Source of the DNA: Catonia carolina
Lineage: Eukaryota > Arthropoda > Insecta > Hemiptera > Achilidae
Assembly: GCA_035578175.1 (NCBI GenBank)
Contig: JAQMRL010000003.1
Span: 26,918,672-26,982,671, forward strand
Reading direction: 5' to 3'
Length of the DNA stretch: 64,000 bases
Part shown: positions 45,986 to 58,033 of the stretch, piece by piece
Layout: the number at the start of each line of letters is the position of its first letter
How positions within the stretch are numbered: the first letter of the stretch is position 1
Notes under the pieces: model-generated
Databases searched by the model: none
Seen by the model: the letters and a program-made list of their open reading frames with translations, nothing else
What the model was told of the DNA's origin: nothing
Made by a program: the position numbers and the translations under genes

Positions 45986-46574
45986 TTTTATACTTTTTGT
46001 ATGATTCCCTCCCATAACGTAAGCAGGGTTTAGTAACCTACTGCAGAAACGGAATGAATAATTCTGCTTTTCAAACTAAATAAAACCATAAAATATTATA
46101 TAGTCGTATAAAATAATTTCGTTAGTAATTCGTATGAAAATTCGGATCTGATATTACAATAGAAATACAATTGTATTCACTAAATTACGTTACGTGTTAA
46201 ACAATAAAAGTGACAAGCTAATATACACTTAACTTATAGCTACTCTTTCAGAAACTCTTTTAGTGTTCACTAAGTAAACGATTCCTTTTCGTTAAAGGGT
46301 AACTGCATGGTTTACTTTAAAATAAATTTAAATTAAAGATACATGGAAGAGCTCTAACTTGAATAGACTGAAGTAATGGACTAAGCATGGCAATTATTTA
46401 AACATTTAATCTTGACGTTTTTATTTGTTAAATAAACGGGTGAACTGCAATCAATACACGTGATTAAATTTTATTTAAGTAATTCTTATTTAGCTCCCAT
46501 TAAAATAAACCTCATAAGCTGTGATAAAACCTGTGTGCCTGTACGCGAGTATGCGGTGTGTGCCTGTGTGCCTT
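45986..46574. other. AT-rich interval, nothing firm
   Basis: 'cccataacgtaagcaggg' at about 46013 resembles the 5' start of X ('cccataacagacagg'), but the similarity does not continue far enough to call. Confidence 0.3.
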
Positions 46575-46700
46575 AGAATGACCGGGAAGGCATGAATAAG
46601 AGAAGCAGAGAAATTTCAGAGAAAGATCCTCCGAAAGTTAATGGGTTCGAAAATAGTGGAGCCAGATACTATAGGTCAAAAGATTAAGAAGAAACTTTAG
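46575..46700 (+). pseudogene. Possible LINE C-terminal fragment
   Basis: One frame reads 'REAEKFQRKILRKLMGSKIV' and 'EPDTIGQKIKKKL', like the 'E.LDRKIIRKIMGG' block of the LINE fragment at 58038. It is short and isolated, so the call is weak. Confidence 0.35.
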
Positions 46701-46954
46701 ATGAAAATTATTAATCTATAAATTTTAAAATTTAAGAGAAAAAATTGTTAATATCAAAAATTATAATATTTATTTACTTAGGCCTAAAAGTTCACGCTGG
46801 CCTAACAACAGAACTTAGGTTTGTTAGTAGAAATTGACGGGACAAGGCTGAAGTTGTTTTTTAATTGGTAAGCTACATAATTTTGAAGATTTTATATACT
46901 ATAATCAAGAATAAAAAATTATAAATGAAAATTTATCAGGGCTTTAATGAACTA

Positions 46955-47630
46955 ACAGTAAATGGTAGGTGAATTGTTAAACTATTTGCTCTCAATCTGC
47001 TAGTTGAGGGCTACAAAAAATATTTTTGTTTCTTATCACATGGTCAGTCAATTATCTTCTCCTTCTGCCTTTAAAGGATTTAGCATCTCTGCCTGTTCCG
47101 AATCTCTCAAATCTGCCCTTTGCTTTCTCGGGCGTCCTCGGTTTTTCGTTTCCCTCCGGTTTATAGCCTAGTGTTTGTTTGGGCATCCTATCTTCCCTTA
47201 TTCTGCTCACATGTTTCAACCAGTGCATTCTGTTCTGAGATATCCTATTATTTCAGGGAAGATGTTGAATCCATTCCTTATCTTGGTATTCCTGTAACGA
47301 TCTTCTTTATTACACCTATAAGTCAGCCAGTTATATAACTGAAGTATTTATCAATAGACGAGGCAGGGGTGTGAAAGACATTAGTCAGAGTTATTACCTC
47401 TGAGAGAAATAAATTTCAATATACACCAAGACCCTGTGGTGAATCTAGTTAAGGTGTTATTTGCACGGTGGAAATTAGAGGCATTTCAGAGAGCCCGGTA
47501 TGCTGATAAGCATACTGTTCCACTCAGTGAGGAAGACAATTGTAATTTACTTAACTCCTCGTTTTACTTATTAAAATTTCTAAAGGTTCAAACCAGCCTT
47601 TCGGCTGATGATTTAAACATCAACAGTTTA
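46955..47630 (+). mobile_element. Retroposon X, copy 5 (interrupted)
   Basis: The X 5' part (46955-47055: 'caatctgctagttgagggct', 'tttcttatcacatggtcag') and 3' part (47322-47630: 'accctgtggtgaat', 'agagcccggtatgctgataa', 'caaaccagcctttcggctga') are separated by a LINE fragment at 47056-47321. Many substitutions make this an older X copy. The frame from 47436 keeps the X peptide pattern 'AFQRARYADKHTVPLSEED'. Confidence 0.75.
47056..47321 (-). pseudogene. LINE C-terminal fragment inserted in X copy 5
   Basis: The minus strand reads 'ISQNRMHWLKHVSRIREDRM', 'PKQTLGYKPEGNEKPRTPEK', then 'GTGRDAKSFKGRRRR' and an 'aaggagaaga' tail. This is the C-terminus of an RTE/CFDP2-like LINE, related to 22990-23227. 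It is flanked by an imperfect 13-bp TSD, 'gtcagtcaattat' (47043-47055) and 'gtcagccagttat' (47322-47334). In intact X copies the two sides are continuous ('ggtcagccaatta'). Confidence 0.75.
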
Positions 47631-49334
47631 TTTTAAAAAAGATATATAAAATAGAGTACACAAAGCAAAGCTCAGGTAAATATTTTAAAATATTAATAAG
47701 GATCAACGTAAATAGCGCCAGAAAAGACGCTCAGAATTGGTAAGGCAGTTTCTATTATATCATATTCAATGATTTAAATTGCAAATCAATTAAACTCATT
47801 TAATTTTTAGTGAATTCATTTAACATTTATTCATTTTTAAACGTTAAAGTTAACTGATTTTAAAAGATTGTCAAAATTCAATACTAGAGTCAAAATATTG
47901 TAAAATGTTATTCAAATATCAATACAAATAGTTTCAATATTGTTTTCGTTCGTTTTTTTTCAACCAATCGCTAACAGATACATCTTTATCTACCGCCATT
48001 ATCTTTTTGCATCTAATGAAGTCAAGGAAATTTTTTTTTTATCTTCGTTTACTTTAATTAAAATAAAACTTCAATGAACTTAAGAAACACTTCAATAAGG
48101 CAACTCTCCAGAATTTTGTCATGATACAGTAGTAATCAGGTCTGATGACTGTGGAGATGTAAATCGGAAACTCAAAGTTTTAAGAGAAAATAGTATTGTC
48201 TTGAATCATAAATTAATTCTTGGTTGTTTTAATTTAATTGGTAAATAAAATTTTGTTACAACAAGCTTGATTTAGCAGACTGATTAATTAGTGACCTTAT
48301 TAGAAACTTTAAGCAGAAGTTTTGGGCCTCGTATTAAAAGCAATTAAAACTTACTGAATTTTCATAGCCAGTTTAACGATCATCAAAGAAAAACATTCCC
48401 GTTTTTCATTGCGGAAAAAAACATTAAATCTTTCAAAAAAAACTAATTATGGAAATCTCAATGTAATTTATAGAATGATTTATACAAATTTTGGTTTGAA
48501 CGAGGCATTAAATTAATTTTGTTATATTTATCAAAATGATTATTAGGTTATTATAAGTATTCAGTTTTAATTTTTTGTAAAGATTCAAATCTACAGTTAT
48601 AAATTTATAAACATTTTAAATTCGTTCTACTGTTAATAGAATTATGAAGATGTTTTTAAGTAAGCAGTAAAATTAAATATTTTTTATACGAATTATAAAC
48701 TTTTCTAAATATTTTCTGTTAAAGTTACTTTTAAATGTTAATTTTAACAAAATAATGATTTGAAATGTGCATTTTAAACCATCATGGAGGATGGGTGAGG
48801 GAGATAGGGAGGGAGAGAGAGGAGTAATAAAATCAATTTAAATTTTACTATATTAATAATCTTGTTCAAGAGTGATAATATTATTTTATTTTAGGCTTAA
48901 AAAGAATACGTGTGGTACTATTAGTAATAAAGAATGCAATAATCGATTTGATTCATATTTGTGGTATATTATCAGTGGACGTTAACATTGTTTCTTGGAA
49001 GTGGTTATAATGTGAAGGAAAACAAGTATAGAATTATTTGTATCCGGTTTCATAACCAACAAGAATTTTAATTCTTTTTTAACATATTGTTATATTAATA
49101 ACTTGCATATTATAACATCATAGTACTCATCCTTAATGTTATTTACTTATCAGCGGAATCTTTCGCTTTATTCGAATACCTTTCTTATTTTTGCATATTA
49201 GGCTATTAGTATTCTAATTAATGTCTTAATCTCTTAAAATTTCACAACAGTCTATTATGTCAAAATATTGTTAAAATTTCAAACAAAATTTAATATAATG
49301 TACAATTAATTAGTTTGTTGTAAAAACAAAAATG
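47631..49334. other. AT-rich interval, nothing recognised
   Basis: A purine-only stretch near 48785-48825 ('gggagggagagagaggag') is the only compositional oddity. Confidence 0.35.
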
Positions 49335-49853
49335 ATTTTTACCTTCTCTTGCTCTGTATAACTTTTTTATAGGGAAGGAAAGTATTGTTTTCATTTCAAT
49401 TTTTTGAAATCGACTTTTCACCGTAAAAACCATGTTTTCAGGACCTCTGATTCCAAAAATCATGTTTTTATCAATTGATCTTGTATGTATGTGTGTGTGT
49501 GTGTTTTAGACCAAAATAACTCAAGAACGGAATATCGTACAAAGTTGAAACTTAGAACTTAACTTAGATGGGTTACTATAATACTATACGTGGACCCAAC
49601 CCGACCATTTTCATCAAAATTAGTCAACCAGAAGTTGTAGTTTATTCATACAACTTTTTACTTTTTTTTACAATTTGATTGAAACCGCGGCTCCTAAAAT
49701 TTGTTTAAAGTTGCCACATTTACTACATGTTTTGTGTTCGACAAGATAGGGTAAGCGCCATATGATCTAAAATTCGTGCCCTTGTAGTAAAAAATGTTTT
49801 TTTCAAAGATTGTGTCCTTTATATGCATTTTAGATGAAGTAATAGAAAATACG
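49335..49853 (+). repeat. Dispersed repeat E, copy 3, left part
   Basis: Landmarks are 'tccaaaaatcatgttttt', a short (tg)n at about 49490-49505, 'aaaataactcaagaacgg' and 'tcatcaaaattagtcaacc'. The left TSD of RTE-2 ('aatagaaaatacg', 49841-49853) interrupts it, and it resumes at 53301. Confidence 0.7.
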
Positions 49854-52800
49854 CTGGGGCTGAGTGCAGGCTACCAGCGGGGTCACAGGTGGCGGATAGT
49901 GATCGGCCCTCAGATATGAGGGTTAGCTGCTAATATATTGAATAAGCAGTCCCCGACCAAGCAACGGCGATACTAGAGGATGTAGTGGGTATACCTTAGG
50001 AAAGTATACCTTATAAAATACTGCACAAGCCCAAGGAAAGTATCGTGACATGGCGAGTATTGCCGCCATTAAATAAGCATATCCTAGAACACCGAGTGAT
50101 TGCCGGTATAAGCAGTCACACCACTTATTGGCCAACGGTTTCGGGCGGATGAGCTGGTAGGTGGAAGGGCACTCTTTTGTCCTGAGATTGGGAAATCGGT
50201 CTCGAAGGCGGAGGAACCAAGGATTGGGTCAACGGCATAAGGATGCGGAAGGCAACGGGAAACCACTGCATTAAAGGTCCCTAAGGACATCCCCAGGACA
50301 ATCTTTAGCATGATCGAGAACAGTCAAACCACGGCCCCTAGTCCCCGGTGGCCCTTTAATGGGCAGGGGGTGCTAAGAATCCCCGGGTCGATCATAAGAA
50401 AGATAGCAACATGGAACGTTCGCAGTTTATTTGAAAGTGGAAAGACTCTTAATACGATCAGTGAGATGAAAAGACTCGAAATTGACATTCTCGGTATCAG
50501 CGAGATGCGTTGGCCGGGAACAGGAGTGATGAGAATGAAAGATCACGATATATACTATTCCGGTAATGACGGTACGCGGCATTGGAATGGTGTGGGATTC
50601 CTGGTAAGGAGAGACATAAGCAGATCCATAAAGAGTTTTACTCCCATCTCGGACAGGGTATGCGTGCTGCAGATGAATACAACTCCTGTAACGAGCAATC
50701 TTATACAGGTTTATGCCCCCACCTGTGATGGTTCTGATGACGAAGTAGAAACTTTTTACACCCATATCAAAAGAGCTTTGGAGTTGACAAAATCGTCAGA
50801 AGTTAATATAATTATGGGTGACTTTAATGCAAAGGTGGGTAAGGGTCGAAGAGAAGACGTTGTGGGAGATTATGGATTGGGTATGTCGAACGAACGAGGC
50901 GACCAACAGGTGCAGTTCTGTCAAGAAGAAAGCTTAATTGTAGCCAACACACATTTCAAACAACCCCCAAGGCGTCTATATACATGGATCTCTAATGCGG
51001 ACAGAAATGTTCGCAATCAAGTAGATTATGTCCTTGTTAATAGAAGGTTCCGGAACACTGTACAGAAAGTCAAGACCTACCCTGGTGCAGATGTTTTTAC
51101 GGATCACGCACTATTAGCCGCCACTCTAAGACTAAAGTTAAAAAAGATCAAGAATCCAAGATTAATACAACCCATAGATACAAGGAAGCTCTTAGACCCG
51201 ACAACAAGGACGGAATTGCAGGTGGAACTGACTTCAACGTTGAACAGCATTAATCGGCCGATAGATGAGAGTAACGTTGACGACACGTGGAATTAAATTA
51301 AAACGTCCGTGGTGGAGGTTAGTGGGAGTAAGCTGAAAAGTGGTAACACCAAGCACAAGAGTTGGATGACCGAAGATATCCTGAAATTAATGAACATCCG
51401 CAGATCATATAAAAACAAAGACCCTATCAGATACAGAGACACCCAAAAAGAAATTCGAAATAAGATTAGACAAGTAAAGCAAGAGTGTCTAATGGAGCAA
51501 TGTAGAGAAATAGAACAGTTAGAGGCCAAACACGACTCATTTAATATGTATAAGAAAATTCGACAGACAGCTGGTCTATACAAAAGAAATAATAGGAGCA
51601 TCCTTATGAAGCTCCTTATGAGCATCCTTAGGAGCTTATGAATGAGCAACATCAGATTCTTGCTAGCACGGAAGAACAACTGCAAGAATGGAAGAGATAT
51701 ATCAAAAATCTCTTTGTGAATGATAGAAGCGTCTCACATGATATTACTGCACATGACGGAGTGGATATCACTAAGGCAGAACTTTTACGCGCCATGTCGG
51801 GAGTAAGAAACGGAAAGGCACCGGGACCAGATGGTATACAGATTGAGGTTTTGAAGACTCTGGAAGACGATGGACCTAATGCACTTCTGTTGGATTTGCT
51901 AAATTGTATATATAGGACAGGAATTATCCCTAGACACTGGCTCAAATCAACTTTTGTTGCACTACCAAAAAAAGGCCAATAGCAAGTATTGCAAGGAATA
52001 CAGAACAATTAGCTTAATGAGTCATGTGTTGAAGTTGTTCCTAAAAATCGTTCATTCAAGAATTTTTACCAAATGTGAAGAAAACATCGGCAGATCCCAG
52101 TTTGGTTTCAGGAGTGGTTTCGGCACGAGGGAGGCGCTGTTTAGCATTCAGGTTCTTGTACAGAGATGTCGGGATGTGAATGTGGATGTATATGTCTGTT
52201 TTGTCGACTATGAGAAGGCGTTTGACACTGTTCAGCATGAAAAGTTAATAACTATACTGAAAGAGGTAGGTCTGGATGGGCGAGACATTCGGATAATAGC
52301 CAATCTGTACTGGAATCAGACAGCGGACATTAGAATTAACAACCAGACATGGGAAGAAATTCCTATTATGAGAGGAGTTAGACAGGGCTGCGTGCTCTCT
52401 CCACTTTTGTTTAATTTATATGCGGAGAAGATCTTCAGAGAAGCGGTGGAAGACAGAGCAGAGGGTATAATTGCCAATGGAATAGTCATTAACAATTTGA
52501 GATACGCTGATGACACAGTTCTGCTGGCAACGGACAGGGATGATTTACGGCGCTCCTACATTCAGTGACGGACCATAGCCAACAAATGGGTTTGAAAATA
52601 AACATAAAGAAACCCCAATGGATGGTGATCAGCAAGAACAAAAATATAGCTAATAACTTGGCAGATATTGTGATAGATGGGGACATAGTGCGAAGAGTGC
52701 AGGCATGCAAGTATTTGGGCTGCTGGGTGAACGAGGAGTGGGACTTGTCGCAGGAGATTAAATGCAGAATAGAGCAGGCAAGAACATCATTTAGGAAAAT

Positions 52801-53300
52801 GCAAAGGGTACTAACAAGTAGAGAGTTAAAACTTGCGCTGCGAATACGCTTATTGCGCTGTTATGTGTTTAGCATTTTGTTCTATGGGATGGAAGCATGG
52901 ACCCTCACAGAAGCAATGTGCAGGAGGATTGAGGCTTTCGAAATGTGGGCTTGCCGCAGAATGTTGAGGATATCGTGGATGGACAGAGTGACGAATCAAG
53001 TGGTAATGCAGCGGCTAAACAAAGAAAAAGAAGTGCTTAATATCATAAAAAGAAGGAAATTAGAGTATTTGCCCACGTGATGAGAAATCCGAAATATGGA
53101 ATGCTGCATGTGATCATCCAGGGGAAGATAGAGGGGACGCGCGGCCCCGGACGTAGGAGAACGTCCTGGCTTAGGAACCTTCGCCAGTGGTACGGGGTGA
53201 GCACCACGACACTATTTCGGTTGGCTGTGGACAGAGTGAAGGTCATGCGACTGATCGCCAATGTTCTAGGAGGACACGGCACTTAAAGAAGAAGAAGAAG
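49854..53300 (+). mobile_element. Full-length RTE-like non-LTR retrotransposon (RTE-2)
   Basis: A 3447-bp element flanked by the exact 13-bp TSD 'aatagaaaatacg' (49841-49853 and 53301-53313) and ending in (gaa)n. It has a ~450-bp G+C-rich 5' region beginning 'ctggggctgagtgcagg', then an endonuclease/reverse transcriptase region broken by one stop and four frameshifts. A different family from RTE-1, though nearly the same size. The 20-mer 'ggaaggcaacgggaaaccac' in its 5' region (50247-50266) resembles retroposon X. Confidence 0.92.
50310..53286 (+). pseudogene. RTE-2 endonuclease/reverse transcriptase, frameshifted
   Basis: Start taken at the ATG at 50310 (MIENSQTTAPSPRW). The endonuclease shows KIATWNVRSLFESGKT, ISEMRWPG, MGDFNAKVG, NQVDYVLVNRRF and TDHALLAAT. 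A TAA at 51294-51296 interrupts it in phase. A ~32-bp local duplication near 51605-51640 then shifts the frame. Next is 'NGKAPGPDGIQIEVLK', then a shift in an A7 run near 51967. The RT core follows: CFVDYEKAFDTVQHEKL, MRGVRQGCVLSPLLFNLYAE and LRYADDTVLLATD. A third shift lies near 52560, then 'YLGCWVNEEWDLSQEI' and 'LFYGMEAWTLT'. A fourth lies near 53070, before 'RGPGRRRTSWLRNLRQWYGV' and 'AVDRVKVMRLIANVLGGHGT', stop. Catalytic motifs survive but the gene is dead. Family: CFDP2-like RTE/BovB group. Confidence 0.9.
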
Positions 53301-53570
53301 AATAGAAAATACGACAAATTTCATATCAAGTATGTTTTTCAACAGCGCAAAGTTTATCGTCAATTACCGATTCTCCGTATTATTAAACTATTTGAAAATA
53401 TCCAAGTCCAACAAAGTTGATTTTCATTTAGCGTCATTCACTCATGATTAAAATGAAGTTATATTTTAAATTTCACATTGTTTACTCGATTAAACGCAGG
53501 CATTATTTTTTATTATTTACATTGGCTGAGAAAGTTAAGTGAGTGTTTCACACCAGATTTTTGTACTTGT
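53301..53570 (+). repeat. Dispersed repeat E, copy 3, right part
   Basis: Continues from the RTE-2 right TSD. 'tgattttcatttagcgtcat' and 'gtgagtgtttcacaccag' match E copy 2 at 19530-19670. Confidence 0.65.
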
Positions 53571-55849
53571 AACGACTAGGCGAATCCTTTCACTAACTTA
53601 AAAATGGTAGTCTCTGTACAAATTAACGTGTTATAGCAACAAGTATAAACATTTTTACACCAGATTTATAAAACATCTATTTTGAAAACAAGACGTACGG
53701 TTAAGACAAATTTGCAAACCCAATAAGTTCTAGGATCTACTTCAGATGAAATCGAAAATCAATAAGTAAAAAAGAATAACACGCAAAGGTAAATTTGCCG
53801 CTGCATTCTGCAGAGCACACGACTATTAAGCTATTTGGAAATTCAACGTTGAAAGAAGTGGAGCTCGGACGAAAAATGTAGTACAGTGAACAAAAGTAGG
53901 TTTCTTTATTCAAAGATGTAACTGTGAATGATGGGTTAAAATAGGAAATATTTTATATTCTAATAGAGAATATATTGGTATTTGAGGAATTTAAGAGACC
54001 ACCTAACAATATGCAGATTATTATTTAAAGATTTTCAATTGTTTACACTTACTTCTATGTACATTTATGAAGTAATAATGTATCTAAAGGAAAATTTAAA
54101 ATTCATGAATATGTTATATCACAATACAAATTTGTTTAAACGAAAACCTATTTATGCTGGAAAAATACATCATCAAATTAATACAAGCTTTAAAAATTAA
54201 TTTGTTTAGATAAAAACGAAAATAATCCTTAATTTATGAAACGTTTAATAGTAGCCTATATAAGAGTTCCTTTCTGATATTAATTGAATATAAAAAAATT
54301 AAATTTCTAAGGAAACGTTGAACGTGAATTGTGTAGTACTGAATAAAATTGTCAAGCTAAATCTTTATTTATGTAAATAGTAGTTATAAAAATATAATAA
54401 CACAATCGATATAAAGTAATGAATTTTTTAAATAATGTTAATATTTGGGATGATCAGTTTTTAACTTGAAATGTCCTATATTCAATTAATGGCATCTCCT
54501 GGAGGTAGTTAATAAAATAAAATAATAAAGACAATGTGCTCGGTTAAGATGGAGGATAATACATGTTGTGAGGAACGGAAGCCCATGATACAAACCTGAA
54601 ATGAATGATTGATGATCGAAAGTTGAAGGCTATAATTCTACGGATAATTGAACGAATAAAAATGGATTAACAAAATTTTAAGACACAAGATAATTGACTT
54701 AAATAGTTTTATAAATGTTAAACAAAGCCAAGAAATAAAATTCTGGGACAGAGTAACATGAAACGTGAAAAATATTGGACCGAATACAATAATCTGTGGA
54801 TTGTATTTTTTGAACTAATGTTAACAGCAAATTATGAATAGCAGATGGACGAAAAGTGTTGAGTAGACTTCAATGATTATAAATTTGGGGAGGAAAATCT
54901 TCTACAAATGTTTAAGTTTTTTGACTTGGTTTATAAAGTACATAACGATCACAAAATAAAATAAGTAGCCTATATGAGATTGTAATAATATAAAGACTGC
55001 ATTCCGTTGACTTGATTTATTATAAAACTGCAGCTATATGTTTTCGTGAAGAAGTATGTCATACATACCACAAACTAATACCCTGCGGGTGTGTTTTCAA
55101 AATAAAAAGATAAAACTTAAAAACCAGTCTGAAATCATATTTTTATACAGATTTTATATACGTCGTTCACTCTAAAACAATTTTTTGCTTTATTTGAAAT
55201 GGTATTTGTTTTATTTATTTTTCCAGGAATTGATTTAAATAAAAAAAATCCCCTGAGGCTTAAACACGTTATTATCAAGCTATAAAAAAAAACATTAAGA
55301 ACAATATAATCATTTATTAATTAATTAGCCTAAATAGACTTTTTACATTGTTATAATCCTTATTAACTGCTACTGTAATACCATGAAGTTTTCTTCTTGT
55401 TAATTAAGCCTTATTATAAAGTAACTAATATTTTATAGTTACAACTTTTATTACGGAAAACGTCTGAACAGTAAAATACCTTGTTAATAATGTAAATTTA
55501 CAATGCATTCTATTAATTATTTAATTAAAAGACTTCTTTGTAATTAGTTTTTTATTCATATAATAGTGTCTGATAACTTGTCTTCTAACTATTTACAGAG
55601 GCCAAAAAATGTTCCATTTTTGAAATGGAATATAAAATAAAGTTAAAGAATATTAATAAAATTTCAGTATAAATTAGAAAATCAGTTCGTCACCAACTTA
55701 TTTTACTTTTTGATGATATTTTACTTCGTGTCTGTTTAGCCACTGTACAGGTGGTCCATATGTCAGTTCCCCAATATTTACGGAAATCTGAAGAAAGATC
55801 AACTGAATAAAAAACAAATTTATTATGTGATCTGTACATTAATATTATC
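53571..55849. other. AT-rich interval, nothing firm
   Basis: 54535-54600 has one frame reading 'CARLRWRIIHVVRN', reminiscent of a LINE C-terminus ('RLRWLGHVVR'), but too short to call. 55690-55849 probably includes the 3' flank of the transposase to the right, including 'ggtggtccatatgtcag'. Confidence 0.35.
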
Positions 55850-56990
55850 TTTAAAACGTTGTAGCAGGTGTTCAAAATGTCCACCACGATTCTCTATATC
55901 TAACACTTCATACAGTGACTTAAATCTGATTCACAAAATTTTATCGTCATTTACATAGTCAAATGCAATTTCAATTGATTGTTTTAGTTCCTGCAGATTT
56001 TGTGACGTGGACGAATACACTAGTTCCTTTACAATCACAAATGGCGATAAATCATTAAGTCTGGCGAGCCCGCAGGCCATTCGATTGAACCACTATGACC
56101 AACTTTGAATTCAATTAAATGGTGGAATCATAATTTAATGGTGGTCATTACGAATTCATCAACTTTGAAATTTAAAAAATTACAAACTTCAACACTGAAA
56201 TGTGCTGGCGCGCCATCTTTTTGCCAGATGAACGATTGGATAATGTAAGCAAGATTGTTTTCAAGTTCCGGAAATACTACTTCCTGTAGCATTTGTACGT
56301 AATTTTCCGAATTCACATTTCCCTCAAAAATTAAGGACCTATCAGTGCAGTACTCGAAATACCTCCCCGTACCATAACACCTAGTATATTAAGCACTTTT
56401 TGAATTATAATATGAGGATTTGTATCCGACCAGTACACGCAGTTATGCCGATTAGCACGTTCATTGAGTTTGAAACATGCCTCATCAGACCATAAAATTG
56501 ATTTCAAAAAGTTTGGATAGGCTTCTGCACGGATAGCGACTGTCTCACAAAATTCCAACTTGCCAATATAGTCCTCATGAAGCGCTTAGAGTAAAGATGT
56601 ACGAAATGGCTTCAATTTTAATTTCGTTCATCATCCTTTGCACGCTAGTTAGTGATAACCTTAGTTCAGAAGATGCCTTATGAGTTGATTTACCAGGACT
56701 GAATACAAACGCTTCAGCAACCTAGGTAGGTCATCGTCATTGCAAATCGATCGTGGACGACCACACTCCAAGGCATTTAATACGCTTTCTGTGTTTTTTA
56801 ATTTCTTATTTAACTTATGTAAATGTTGCAGAGTCGGTAACGACACACCTGGATACTTATCACTAAATTCTTCCAGTACTTTAGCAGTATTTTATTATGC
56901 TTCCACCATTAATGAATTTTGTATACACTTTTATGTTAATCTTTTGCCTTATTCACAGATTTGTCTTTTTCTTTCTTTTTCATGTTGCTT
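55850..56990 (-). pseudogene. Tc1/mariner/IS630-type transposase, degraded
   Basis: Minus-strand pieces in order: 'EFSDKYPGVSLPTLQHLHKL' and 'NALECGRPRSICNDDDLPRL' (DNA-binding region with GRPR linker); 'FLKSILWSDEACFKLNERAN' (first catalytic Asp); 'VYWSDTNPH'; 'VNSENYVQMLQEVVFPELEN'; 'FIWQKDGAPAHFSVEVCNFL' (second Asp); and 'WPAGSPDLMIYRHL' (third position, SPDL). It ends 'ENRGGHFEHLLQRFKDN'. The DDE order and the 'D(G)APAHF' and 'GGHFEHL' motifs are those of insect mariner-related transposases. Several stops and shifts separate the pieces. A possible terminal sequence, 'ggtggtccatatgtcag', is near 55750, but no inverted partner was found. Confidence 0.8.
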
Positions 56991-58033
56991 AATTTAAAAA
57001 TTTAGTCTGTAAACCTAATGATAGGTAATCCCTAATTTGGTTTTATAAACGTTAGGGATACCTAATTTTTCACCAGTTTTGAGTTTATTTTAATTAGTAT
57101 TATTGTTAATGTTTTGAAAGAAGTTAGTAATCTTTGTGTTAACTTTTATTGTGTTTTAGAAATAAAATTTATTACTATTATTATTTTGTTAATAAAATTG
57201 CACAAAGGAGTACTTCAGCTACGTGTGCATCCCTAAGTCAATGCCTTTTAAATGAAAAGTAGCACCAATAAGGTTAAAACAACCAAAGTATGTCAGTGGT
57301 TTTCTACACTTAATAGTAAAAGTGTCTTGGAGAGTCTCTAAGACCAGTTAAAATTATGTTTTTGATTGAAGGTAGTAGCGTATCTGCTCCTTTCCGGCAA
57401 CCGACTGCAATCCCCACTCTTCCGTACTACACTGTCTCTGCTGGTTTTACCAAGTTTTTCTGTACTATTTTATGTGATTGAATTATTATCTTACTCGAAG
57501 TAATACACCAAACAAATTTTAATTCTTCGTTCAATTAACATTAAGTTCCAAATTAAATTCAAATTCAAATTATTTCTGTTAATTAAGCTTTCAAATAATC
57601 GAAAATTTATCAACATTTGATATTAATTAAGCTAAAAAATACCCACGCTTAAAAATAACAAAAAAAAAACAGTTTATAGGACTTTAAATAAACTAAAACA
57701 TCAAATTATCCCACGTAATAAAAAACCGTTTGTCCTAAGATTGGTATGAAATCCTCATAAAATTCACTGAGTCAACTGCAAAACTTTTACAGCTTTGTGT
57801 TAACTTTGATGTCCCCAGAACGGTAGCTGACTACCGCTATCCACATAAGACGGAAATGAATGAATATATACTTGTTCACCATCATTCAGTTAAAAACTAA
57901 GTATGCGTCATATTGTGAACTTCAGCGTCTAGTTTTCTTAACAGTTTCACCTAGCCTCTTGTATTTCATAGTCGTGTATAAGTAAATGTAAGTAAATAAA
58001 TGAATAAATATTTTGTTGTCACATAAAATAACG
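56991..58033. other. AT-rich interval with an imperfect palindrome
   Basis: 'aggtaatccctaat' (57023-57036) and 'gttagggatacct' (57051-57063) form an imperfect hairpin just upstream of the transposase. It might be a remnant terminus. The remainder is unrecognised. Confidence 0.4.

Noticed and set aside
48780..48830. Purine-rich tract as regulatory element
   Set aside because: Simple-sequence GA enrichment with no linked gene.
54530..54660. Possible LINE C-terminus ('RLRW..HVVRN')
   Set aside because: Only about a dozen residues fit, with no tail, TSD or second block.
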